Under the pieces are notes generated by a model, which did not search any database, was not told the origin of the DNA, and saw only the letters and a list, made by a program, of their open reading frames with translations. Shown here in pieces: positions 18,227 through 27,100 of a stretch of 64,000 nt of DNA. The translations under genes and the position numbers were made by a program. The DNA is from Pseudomonas anatoliensis (GTDB lineage: Bacteria; Pseudomonadota; Gammaproteobacteria; Pseudomonadales; Pseudomonadaceae). The DNA is taken from positions 62,001-126,000 of the forward strand of contig NZ_JACVHC010000005.1 in NCBI RefSeq assembly GCF_017976235.1, in the 5' to 3' direction. Positions within the stretch are counted from its first letter, which is position 1; the number at the start of each line of letters is the position of its first letter.

Positions 18227-21001
18227 GTGCGCTGGCTCAGGATTGCCATAAGCTTCACCGTCACGTTGCTGACCTTGCTCTGCATGCTCCCGGCCCAGGC
18301 CTCGCAAGGCAGTGGCTGGTCGGTATTGCTCGACGATCAGGGCAATCTGCAACTGAGCGACATCCGCTCAGCCCGTTACACCAATCAATTCAGCCCCATC
18401 GACCTTGACCGCCTCACCGCGGCCCAGCCCGAGGGAGCATTGTGGCTGCGTTTCAGGCTCGCGCCCGGCAAGCACGAACAAGTGCTGCGGATCTTCGCCC
18501 CGGACCTTTCACACCTCAATCTGTACGTGCTCGACGGCGACCAGTTGATCGAGCAACGCAACACCGGCACCGACCAGCCCCAGGCTGAACGGCCGCTACC
18601 GAGCAGCGACTTCATGCTGCCCCTGCCGCAAAGTGGCAAGCCTCTCGACGTCTACGTGCGGCTGGTTTCCGACCATCAGTTGCGCCCGCACATCACCCTG
18701 CAATCGGCGGTCATGAGCGCAGCCGACCAGAACCAGACACTGATCTTCGGCCTGTTGTTCGGCTGCCTCGCCATGCTGTTGCTGCACAATCTCGTGCGTT
18801 ACGCCTACTCCCGTTCACGCAGCAGCCTGTGGCTCGCGGTCTGCGAGGGTCTGTTGGGGCTCAGCCTGTTGCTGTTGCTCAACCTCGCCGGCCCCTGGCT
18901 GCCGAACTGGCATGCGATCCAGACGCCAGGGGCTTATCTCGCGTTGCTGCTGACCGCTCCGGCCGGTCTGATGTTTGCCCTGCGCTTCTTCGCCCCGCTG
19001 GGCCCGCATCCGCTGAACAAACTGTTGCTGGGCGACATTCTGTTCATCGTGACTTGTAGCTTGTTGCTGTTGTTCGTCAACACCTTGCCACTGAACATCA
19101 TCACTTACGCGCTGGTAGCACTCGCCGGCCTGAGCATGTTGTTTGTCGCGTCCTATCACTGGCAGAAGGGCTACCGCCCGGCGCGGTTGTTCGTGGCCGC
19201 CATGGTGGTGTTCAACATCGGTACGCTGATCATTCTTCCGGCATTGCTGGGCCTGACCTTGGTCGCGCCGCAAGGCCTGATCATGACGTTGATGGTGTTT
19301 ATCTGCATCAGCGGACTGTTGATGAGCATTGCGCTGGGCGAGCGTCAACGCAGCATCACCGAAAGCCGCTTCAGCATCAGTCGCGACCTCGCCGCAAGCA
19401 ACGCCGAGATCAACGCCAAGGCCGAGTTCCTCGCCAAGATCAGCCACGAGATCCGCACGCCGATGAACGGCGTGCTGGGCATGACCGAGTTGCTGCTCGG
19501 CACGCCGTTGTCGGTCAAACAGCGCGATTACGTGCAGACCATCCACAGCGCCGGCAACGAACTGCTGACATTGATCAACGAGATCCTCGACATCTCCAAA
19601 CTCGAATCCGGGCAGATCGAACTGGACGACGTGCAGTTCGATCTCAACGCCTTGATCGACGATTGTCTGAGCATCTACCGCGCCAAGGCCGAACAGCAGA
19701 ACGTCGAACTGATCAGCTTTATTCAGCCGCAAGTGCCGCGGGTGATCAGCGGTGACCCGACCCGTCTGCGCCAGACCCTGCTGAGCCTGCTGGAAAACGC
19801 CCTGAAGAAAACCGACGAAGGCGAAGTGCTGATCGTCGTCGCCCTCGATGAGCGCAGCAGCAAACCACGCCTGCGCATCGCCGTGCAGGACAGCGGCCAG
19901 CCGATGGAGCAGGAAGAGCGTGACGCGCTGATGCACGCCGAGCTGCACAGCAAGCATTTCCTTTCGGCCAATCGTCTGGGAGGCAATCTGGGTCTGGTGA
20001 TCGCACGGCAACTGATCCGGTTGATGCAGGGTGAATTCGGCATCAAGAGCGGCACCAATCAGGGCAGCACCTTGTGGCTGACGCTGCCGCTGGACCCGGA
20101 TCGCCTTGAACACCCGACCTCCGACCTCGACAGCCCGCTGCAAGGCGCGCGGGTGCTGGTGGTCGATGACAACGACACTTGTCGCAAGGTGCTGGTGCAG
20201 CAATGCAGCGCCTGGGGCCTGAACGTCAGCGCCGTGCCGTCGGGCAAGGAAGCACTGGCGCTGCTGCGCACCAAGGCGCACCTGCGCGACTACTTCGATG
20301 TAGTGCTGCTCGATCAGAACATGCCCGGCATGACCGGCATGCAACTGGCAGCCAAGATCAAGGAAGACCCAAGCCTGAACCACGATATCCTGTTGATCAT
20401 GCTCACCGGCATCAGCAACGCGCCGAGCAAGATCATCGCGCGCAACTCGGGGATCAAACGGATTCTGGCCAAACCCGTGGCCGGCTATACGCTCAAGACC
20501 ACCCTGGCGGACGAACTCAACCAGCGCAACAAAGGCCAGGTGGTGTTCCAGCCGCAAGTGGTGAGCGCGGCCACGGTGGCCAAAGTACCGAGCGACTTCC
20601 GCATCCTCGTTGCCGAAGACAATACGATTTCAACCAAAGTGATTCGCGGCATGCTCGGCAAGCTCAACCTGCAACCCGACACCGCCAGCAACGGCGAAGA
20701 AGCGCTGCAAGCGATGAAAGCCCAGCGTTACGACCTGGTGTTGATGGACTGCGAGATGCCCATCCTCGACGGCTTCTCGGCAACTCAGCAATTGCGCGCG
20801 TGGGAAGTCAGCAACCAACGCATCCGCACGCCGATCGTCGCGCTGACTGCGCACATTTTAGCCGAGCACAAGGAGCGCGCACGCCAGGCCGGAATGGACG
20901 GGCACATGTCCAAACCGGTCGAGCTGTCGCAATTGCGCGAGTTGATCGAGCATTGGGTGGCCCAACGTGATCAGCACAATCGTACGGCGTCGACCTTCTG
21001 A
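18227..21001 (+). CDS. retS: Hybrid sensor histidine kinase RetS
   Basis: A 924-residue inner-membrane hybrid kinase. In P. aeruginosa RetS binds GacS and blocks it, lowering rsmY/rsmZ and favouring acute virulence over biofilm. The order here is a signal peptide (1-25), a periplasmic 7TMR-DISMED2 sensor (about 28-160), seven membrane helices (about 170-375), HisKA with H407 in KISHEIRTPMNG, a HATPase domain (about 510-625), REC1 (D696 in VLLDQNMPG) and REC2 (D841 in LVLMDCEMP). The HATPase lacks an obvious classical DxGxG (QDSGQP only), in line with RetS being a poor kinase. Location after purD is that of PA4856. The start is GTG at 18227 with AAGAAGGGA upstream. The stop is five bases from the convergent stop at 21007. 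Confidence 0.93.
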   Translation: MRWLRIAISFTVTLLTLLCMLPAQASQGSGWSVLLDDQGNLQLSDIRSARYTNQFSPIDLDRLTAAQPEGALWLRFRLAPGKHEQVLRIFAPDLSHLNLYVLDGDQLIEQRNTGTDQPQAERPLPSSDFMLPLPQSGKPLDVYVRLVSDHQLRPHITLQSAVMSAADQNQTLIFGLLFGCLAMLLLHNLVRYAYSRSRSSLWLAVCEGLLGLSLLLLLNLAGPWLPNWHAIQTPGAYLALLLTAPAGLMFALRFFAPLGPHPLNKLLLGDILFIVTCSLLLLFVNTLPLNIITYALVALAGLSMLFVASYHWQKGYRPARLFVAAMVVFNIGTLIILPALLGLTLVAPQGLIMTLMVFICISGLLMSIALGERQRSITESRFSISRDLAASNAEINAKAEFLAKISHEIRTPMNGVLGMTELLLGTPLSVKQRDYVQTIHSAGNELLTLINEILDISKLESGQIELDDVQFDLNALIDDCLSIYRAKAEQQNVELISFIQPQVPRVISGDPTRLRQTLLSLLENALKKTDEGEVLIVVALDERSSKPRLRIAVQDSGQPMEQEERDALMHAELHSKHFLSANRLGGNLGLVIARQLIRLMQGEFGIKSGTNQGSTLWLTLPLDPDRLEHPTSDLDSPLQGARVLVVDDNDTCRKVLVQQCSAWGLNVSAVPSGKEALALLRTKAHLRDYFDVVLLDQNMPGMTGMQLAAKIKEDPSLNHDILLIMLTGISNAPSKIIARNSGIKRILAKPVAGYTLKTTLADELNQRNKGQVVFQPQVVSAATVAKVPSDFRILVAEDNTISTKVIRGMLGKLNLQPDTASNGEEALQAMKAQRYDLVLMDCEMPILDGFSATQQLRAWEVSNQRIRTPIVALTAHILAEHKERARQAGMDGHMSKPVELSQLRELIEHWVAQRDQHNRTASTF

Positions 21002-21006
21002 ATCGC

Positions 21007-21648
21007 TCAGATCTCCAGACTGCTCAGATAATTGAGCGAGCCGCTTATTACCGACTTTTTTACCTTTTCCCGAAACTGGGCGTAATAAAGGGTGTTGAAT
21101 GTGATGGCGGCGATCTGTTCGACGCTGTCATGGATCAGCGTCTCGTCCTCGCCGAACAGAAATCCTGAGATCTGTCGCTTGATCCTGAACTGACGATTAT
21201 AGATGCCCATCTGCACCTTGTTCAGGCCGCTCATGACGCAGGGAATTATCTGAAAGAAACCGGCATTGCCACGAATGCTCGTAGACTCGAACAGCTTGAG
21301 CGCCAATGTATTGCGCTCCATTGCCACCAGCGCACGACGCATTGGCTCGGAAAACTCCTCGCCCATGATGGTTGAAATCCGTTGCGTCGCCTGGCCGGCC
21401 ATCAAGCTGTTGCGCAATGGCGTCAAGGTTTGCGGTTTCGGCACATCCCAACCGATAAACTTGAGTACCTTGCAGTAGTACTCGAACCAGTCAGCCGAAA
21501 GACCATCCTCAATTGCCGCACGCGTAGTCTTTTGTGCATAGGCGGTGCTCATGAAGATGTCTTCTCGATGTGACGCCGGCAGGCTACCGGCAAATGCCAC
21601 AACGCTACCGCCCACCACCGCTGCCTGCGGTGTCATCGCAGCCGACAT
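21007..21648 (-). CDS. Unknown protein, third member of a paralogous trio
   Basis: A 213-residue protein I do not recognise. The start at 21648 (MSAAMTPQAAVVGG) has a strong GGAGGTGG ribosome site 4 bases upstream and overlaps the end of the preceding gene by 16 bases, so translation is probably coupled. Residues 31-67 (IFMSTAYAQK ... DWFEYYCKVLKFIGW) line up with the two upstream genes, as do residues near ERNTLALKLFEST. The hydrophobic N-terminus (VVGGSVVAFAGSLPA) could be a weak membrane or secretion segment, but there is no charged n-region. Function unknown. It is the last gene of the minus-strand cluster and converges on retS. Confidence 0.8.
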   Translation of the reverse strand: MSAAMTPQAAVVGGSVVAFAGSLPASHREDIFMSTAYAQKTTRAAIEDGLSADWFEYYCKVLKFIGWDVPKPQTLTPLRNSLMAGQATQRISTIMGEEFSEPMRRALVAMERNTLALKLFESTSIRGNAGFFQIIPCVMSGLNKVQMGIYNRQFRIKRQISGFLFGEDETLIHDSVEQIAAITFNTLYYAQFREKVKKSVISGSLNYLSSLEI

Positions 21649-22346
21649 GATTCCACCTCCGTTGGCAGAGGCAACGTTGCAACATTGCGCGCAAGTCTGT
21701 CCCTGACTTTCAAGGCAGTCGCGGCACGCACAGGGCCGTAAAGCTGTTCAATAAGGTTTGCACACGCGTGATGCACGTGAACCAAACCGTGCAGATCATC
21801 AGCTTGATACGACTGTTGGAATGGATTGGGGCTCAATACCTGTCGAGTTTTGAACTCGACATACGCGCTGGTAATCGAGTTGGGGGATTTCGCGACTATC
21901 ACCAGTAAACGTACATCCATCAAAGGCTCTGGAACTGCGGTCGGCTTGGGCTCAACCAATGGTTGCATGTGACTGCGCAGCAGTTGGAGTGCCGGCTCTT
22001 TGTCTGGCAACCTTGCAACTCGCGCCAGAACCGCGGCGGTTGTATGGGCGTCACCCAACGCGCCGTAAGTCAACATGGCGGTAAACACATCGGGCACGAG
22101 TCCTTCTGCGTTGTAACTGAACTCCCATGTCTGATTCGACTTTTTTTGTCGTAACCAGTAGGCATCGAGAACTTCCATACAGGCGTCATACCAGACTATC
22201 TCAGGAGTTTTTTCAATCTTTTTATTAGCCACCAGTTGTGCAAGCAATATCGAATTGATCAGATCATCGTAAGCCGCCGCACCATCAACTTCAGGCACAA
22301 GTACAATGGAATTTCCCACCACCATCGTCAAATATTCATCGACCAT
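21633..22346 (-). CDS. Unknown protein, second member of a paralogous trio
   Basis: A 237-residue protein of unknown function. The ATG at 22346 is preceded by AGGAGG at 7 bases; a GTG at 22352 would sit almost on the ribosome site. The segment ILLAQLVANKK ... VWYDACMEVLDAYW (residues 33-64) matches FLFASLAANKR ... EWYLLFRNVMEAAGW in the upstream gene. A later LPDKEPALQLLRSH corresponds to SKRETALTLYERN there. No signal peptide and no membrane helix. Its C-terminal part (DVRLLVIVAKSP) looks like a beta strand region. A terminator hairpin directly upstream means it is probably expressed by read-through from the first gene. Confidence 0.8.
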   Translation of the reverse strand: MVDEYLTMVVGNSIVLVPEVDGAAAYDDLINSILLAQLVANKKIEKTPEIVWYDACMEVLDAYWLRQKKSNQTWEFSYNAEGLVPDVFTAMLTYGALGDAHTTAAVLARVARLPDKEPALQLLRSHMQPLVEPKPTAVPEPLMDVRLLVIVAKSPNSITSAYVEFKTRQVLSPNPFQQSYQADDLHGLVHVHHACANLIEQLYGPVRAATALKVRDRLARNVATLPLPTEVESCRLR

Positions 22347-22365
22347 GTCCACCCCTCCTGAATAT

Positions 22366-22395
22366 AAAAAAGGGCAGCCGACTCCGACCGCCCTT
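22366..22395 (-). terminator. Terminator or attenuator between first and second trio genes
   Basis: On the minus strand AAGGGCGGTCG pairs with CGGCTGCCCTT (two G-T wobbles) around GAGT and runs into TTTTTAT. It begins 11 bases after the first gene's stop and ends about 20 bases before the second gene's ATG, so it should lower expression of the second and third genes relative to the first. Confidence 0.8.
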
Positions 22396-22405
22396 CCAAC
22401 ACTGA

Positions 22406-23206
22406 TTAAATCTCGAACTCTTCGATTTTAGAAAGTGCATTCAGACCCAACTTAGTGCGTATATAGTCGCGAGTTGCATTGGCTGTATCAGTGTTTTTTT
22501 CAAACACGGTTTCGCCACGATACATTTTCACGTTGCGAACATCCACATCGACGAACAGCACTTTGTCCGACGTATTCCTGCGCAGGAAACGAACTGCACC
22601 GACAGCCATTAAGGGCACACCATTTACTTCGGTACAGGCTCCGGTCGAAATACCACCCACGCCGTTATTCAAAAGGTTTCGTTCATACAGCGTCAAGGCG
22701 GTCTCACGCTTGCTCAGGGCTGCAATTGCATCGGTTGCCACTTTCAACATCAATGCACTAGTCGGACCGGGCAATGCTACACCCGAGAGAACTGAACCCA
22801 GAATCTCCAGTACCAGTTTGTCCATTCGAACACTGGTACCGCCTACTTCAAGATCATTGTAATATTTCCTGATAGACGTCCAGCCCGCGGCTTCCATAAC
22901 GTTACGGAAGAGAAGATACCATTCTTGACCTTGGTCTTCCCGCGGATACCGTTTGTTCGCCGCCAGGCTTGCGAAAAGAAAGGCATTTTGTGCGTCGGTT
23001 CGATTTACATCACTGAGGTTACCCGTAAAAGACAGAATACCCTCACCAACGACAGAGCCTTTATCCGGTACTACAACAGCATCTCCCGCGGCAATACCCG
23101 AGGCAAAACTTCGACTCCGAATAGCGGGCATTTCACTGACATCATATTGTTGTATTTCTTTCAAACACCTATCAACAAACGTTGGCTGCATCACTTGGTT
23201 ACTCAT
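22406..23206 (-). CDS. Unknown protein, first member of a paralogous trio
   Basis: A 266-residue protein I do not recognise. I start it at the ATG at 23206 (MSNQVMQPTFVDR) with AAGGA upstream; a frame to 23287 lies in the AT-rich leader. Residues 75-109 (NAFLFASLAANKR ... EWYLLFRNVMEAAGW) are the core shared with the next two genes. About residues 135-165 are mildly hydrophobic (LVLEILGSVLSGVALPGP). The C-terminal third, with MAVGAVRFLRR and KVLFVDVDVRNVK, looks like beta sheet. Lower GC and different codon choice from flanking core genes suggest acquired DNA. It is the likely promoter-proximal gene of the trio. Confidence 0.8.
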   Translation of the reverse strand: MSNQVMQPTFVDRCLKEIQQYDVSEMPAIRSRSFASGIAAGDAVVVPDKGSVVGEGILSFTGNLSDVNRTDAQNAFLFASLAANKRYPREDQGQEWYLLFRNVMEAAGWTSIRKYYNDLEVGGTSVRMDKLVLEILGSVLSGVALPGPTSALMLKVATDAIAALSKRETALTLYERNLLNNGVGGISTGACTEVNGVPLMAVGAVRFLRRNTSDKVLFVDVDVRNVKMYRGETVFEKNTDTANATRDYIRTKLGLNALSKIEEFEI

Positions 23207-23434
23207 CACGAATTCCTTATCGTTACTCAAACAAGCTCTCATGAACTTGTGAGAACAACCATAACCAGCCAAACAAAAACATACCAACCTAAAGATGTAA
23301 CATAATCAACAAACAAAACAACAACCAACAACCAAACGAACAGCAACTCCAAACATATTAAAAAGACGTTACCGACAAAAACTTGAACGACTGATAGACT
23401 CCATCCCCACATTCTCCTGCCGTGAGCCAAGATC
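23207..23434. other. AT-rich intergenic region, likely divergent promoter
   Basis: A 228-base non-coding stretch clearly richer in A and T than its surroundings, with AAC-type low complexity at 23270-23345 on the plus strand. On the minus strand it is T-rich with several TTGTTG/TTATGT candidates for a sigma-70 site driving the trio. No gene or RNA is recognised. Confidence 0.55.
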
Positions 23435-24031
23435 ATGCTCCACGTGTTATTCAGCGTTTACCTGAAGATGCTGGTGCTCTACAGCCCGTTCTTCGTGTTG
23501 TCCTGCTTTATCAGCCTGACCCGTGGTTATTCGCGCAAGGAGCAACGCCGACTGGCGTGGAAAGTGGCGATCGCCACCCTGGTTTCCAGCGTTCTGCTGT
23601 ATTTGTTCGGGCGAGTGATTTTCGACGTGTTTGGCATCACTGTGGATGCCTTCCGGATCGGCGCCGGCAGCGTGTTGTTCATATCGGCGCTGGGCATGGC
23701 GCAGGGCAAGTCGGTGGTGCAAACCGACAATGTGCAGCAGGATGTGACCATCGTGCCGTTGACCATTCCACTGACCGTCGGCCCCGGCACCATCGGCGCC
23801 TTGTTGGTGATGGGCGTCAGCCAGCCACACTGGGACGACAAACTCACCGCGATCACAAGTATCGCGCTGGCCAGCTTCACCGTCGGCGTGGTGCTGTACC
23901 TGTCGAACCGCATCGAGCGGATTCTCGGCGATCAGGGTCTGCAGATTGTCAGTCGTTTGATGGGCTTGTTCGTGTGCGCACTGGCGGCGCAGATCATCTT
24001 TACCGGGATCAAGGGTTATCTGGTGCCTTGA
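23435..24031 (+). CDS. MarC family integral membrane protein
   Basis: A 198-residue membrane protein of the MarC/NAAT family, with about six hydrophobic helices. It contains the conserved SALGMAQG, VPLTIPLTVGPGTIGALLV and IVSRLMGLFVCALAAQIIFTGIKG. Some family members are annotated as NAAT transporters, but the substrate of most is unknown. It is on the plus strand between the two minus-strand parts of the accessory block and shares the retS neighbourhood seen in other pseudomonads, so it probably marks the core chromosome. A terminator follows. Confidence 0.92.
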   Translation: MLHVLFSVYLKMLVLYSPFFVLSCFISLTRGYSRKEQRRLAWKVAIATLVSSVLLYLFGRVIFDVFGITVDAFRIGAGSVLFISALGMAQGKSVVQTDNVQQDVTIVPLTIPLTVGPGTIGALLVMGVSQPHWDDKLTAITSIALASFTVGVVLYLSNRIERILGDQGLQIVSRLMGLFVCALAAQIIFTGIKGYLVP

Positions 24032-24061
24032 GTACAGACTCCCCGGCAATAACCACCCGGT

Positions 24062-24095
24062 AAAACGCCGCGAACGGTATCGTTCGCGGCGTTTT
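24062..24095. terminator. Bidirectional terminator between marC and the toxin gene
   Basis: Fifteen-base-pair perfect stem AAAACGCCGCGAACG/CGTTCGCGGCGTTTT with a GTAT loop. T-tracts on both strands serve the convergent marC and toxin transcripts. Confidence 0.92.
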
Positions 24096-24143
24096 GCTGT
24101 CGCTCAGGGTTAACCGGCGCTCACCGGCCCTGCCGAATTCAAA

Positions 24144-27100
24144 TCAAACGTTTTCAACAACCGCGTCGAGTGTGGCAAACCCTTTATCACCCCGCGCTTT
24201 GGCCAAAGCGCTCAGCCACTGCTGAGTCGCGAGCGTGTACAGGTGGTCGGCAACAACGATGCTGATTTGGACTGTCATGCCTGTTTCCCCCTCCTGCGGT
24301 TCAGCCGCGCGCACGATCAGACTGTGCGCATTGTCCGGATCGCTGAACACCAGTTGCCCATCAACCTGCGACATCACCAAGCGTTCATTGTTGGCCAGGT
24401 CCAGAACCAGCGTGCCCTCGCCGGCGACTTGCGTAGCGGATGGTCGGCGGCTATCGACAACGATGCAGTCCAGCCGCTGCCACGCTTCATCCGAGATTCG
24501 GTAGCTCGACGTAAACGCACCGAAAGCCAGAACCAACGTGGTGACCCCGTCCGGCAGCATCGCCACGAGATCGTTGACCTCACCACTCGCTTCAAGCGAC
24601 AGCACCTCACCGTCGCGGTGTGCGTAACTGTCCGGCAGCCAGATGTTCGTCGCCGCTCCACGACTGAAGATCAAGCCGTCCACAGGATCGAACAGCAGTG
24701 CCACCGACTCACCGAGAGTACCCAGCAACTCAGCCCACTGCCCATCCGCGCGGCCGCCAACTTCGAACAGCCGATCCAGTTTCGGCACGTAATAGGTGTA
24801 GCGCTCCTCATGCGCTTTGATTGGCAGGAAGGGCGCATGGTTCTCCCTGCTCAAAAGTGCTCGCAAGCGCTCCTGCAACTGCTCGGGATGTTGCCCGGCT
24901 GTGTCCGACCATGTGTTTTCGAAACTGACAATACGTGCAGGCTGATGATCGAACAGCTCCAGGTTGACACCTTCGTGGGATTGTCCGAGCAGGCCTTCGC
25001 CGTCCATCAGCACTTGGGCAAATGACCATTGCGACCAGACTTTTTCCGCGCGTGGCAAATGCTCTGGATGCAACAGACGACTGCCATCGGCAAACACCCG
25101 GCGCAAACCTTCCATCTGCATCAGGGGCTGGCGATAGAGTCGCCCCCAGCCATCCAGCAGCCACGCGGCCTGTTTGTCAGGCGTCAGTCCAACCAGATCC
25201 AACTCCCTGGCACCCGTGATATTGGCCAGCAAGACCTTGCCGTCGATACACCACATCGCCAGTGAATGTTCGCTGCTGACATCGCCAGGCCCAATGATCG
25301 AAAACGGCGCAGCTTTCCACGTTTCAGCAAGTGCCGGTAAAGCGGCGAGCCAATCCGTATGCTTGCGCAACCAGTGCTTCCCGACACCGACAAAATTCAT
25401 CACACCTTGCTTGTCGACCTCGAACAACAGGCCGTCTTCTCGAGTGGCGATGTAACGCTGGCCGAATTTGCTGACATCGATGACGTCACTGGCGATGACT
25501 TGCGCGGCATCCGTCTCTGCACCACGTTGCAGTAGCCCGGCGCTTTTACTGTAGAACAACGGGAGATCGCCCAGACCTTCATCCCAGACCAGCATCACCG
25601 TATCCAGATCGAGGCCACTGGCGCGGCTTAAATGTAAATACAGACCATCGGCCAGACGAATCCAGCCCAGATCTCGAACCGCTTGCTGGACATGACTGCG
25701 TATCTGCACAAATTGGGCAGGTCCCCAAATCGCCACACTCGGCGCCATGCCGGAGAGGCTATCGGAGTAGTCACGCGGCGTTTTGAAGCGATCAACCAAT
25801 GAACGCCAGTAATTCACCGACCGGCGCGGCGTGTAATCGCCCCAGGCAGCCGAAGTGTCGATGCACTCAAGCACTGTCGCGGACTCAGTCAGAATGTATT
25901 CAAAACCGGTCTCCACGCCGCTGACAACTTCAAGCATCGTTTGCCGCACCCGAATGCCGCCGGCAGTCTGTTCACAACCGACAATCCTTGAGCCACAGGC
26001 GGGATTCATCAGCCGATAGCGACGGTTGACGGTGCCGGTGATCGCGTCGACGCGCCAGACCGTTGCATGCTCGGGGTGATAGAACCAGGCGTGCCTTGTG
26101 TCGAGTGCCGCCAGCATCACGCCGTCATTGACTGCCTCGGGCAGGTTGCGCGCATAGAACGTCTGGGCGTTCGCCACGTCATAGTAAGCGGTGACGAACA
26201 CCGGTTGATTAGCCTCGTTCAGCGGCACCTTGAACTTGTACAACGGCACATAAGCGGTGGCGACGCGTTGCTCTGCTACCAGCCTTCGAATCCGCTCCTT
26301 CACCTCTGCCTGCGAAGTTTCTCTGCCAGCCGTAATGTTCCATGTCGACAAGGTGGCCAGCATAACCGGATGCTGCAGCGTGATTGATACCAGCACCAGC
26401 CGCGCGGTTTTCCAGTCGAGGCGGAACAATTCACCGTTGGCCAGTTCGATGAAGTCCACATGACCTTCAATGGGAATTCCGTCGACGTTAAGCGTCACGC
26501 CGTTAAAGCGAATGCTTTTTTCGGCAGCCCACGCTGCATGAAGTATCCACTGCGTCGCTGCGTAATTGCGCAGGGAAACCGCAACGAGCCCCGGCGTCAG
26601 CCAGAGCTGACGGATGCCGGGAGAACGGCTGACGATCTCGTAAGAAATGCACTGTTTCCATTCCTTCGGCAACTGCGGGACTACCAACTGACGGACATGC
26701 TCATCCAGTTGCACTTCTATGTTCGTCGGTTTATGGGTCGGGATAAGTTTGTAGAGGATGTGTTTTAGCGATGGAGTGCTGTACAGGTAAAACCGTTGGT
26801 TACCTTGTTTGTCATACTCCAACTTGTAAGCCGCACTGTTGCGTAATTGAGGATAGCGGGTATAGATGCCATCGTTGTAGCTGTCGGCAATCGCTTCAAT
26901 GGCCACAGCAAGAGGCGAAAGGTATGAATACCACTGTGGCCCGGGGGCCTCACTCGCGGCACGCGGCGCAACCACCTCTCCTGGCTTGGGCACGTACTTG
27001 TGCCCCGTGCCCCCCAGTTGATACTCGTATCCGTAAAAGCAGACAGGCGTACACGGCAGCACGACCGTATGGCGATCGCTGGCTCGGCCCTTGTCGAGCG

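Noticed and set aside
23207..23434. Small protein in the AT-rich gap (126-residue plus-strand frame from 22925)
   Set aside because: The frame is antisense to the first trio gene and its extension has no ribosome site.
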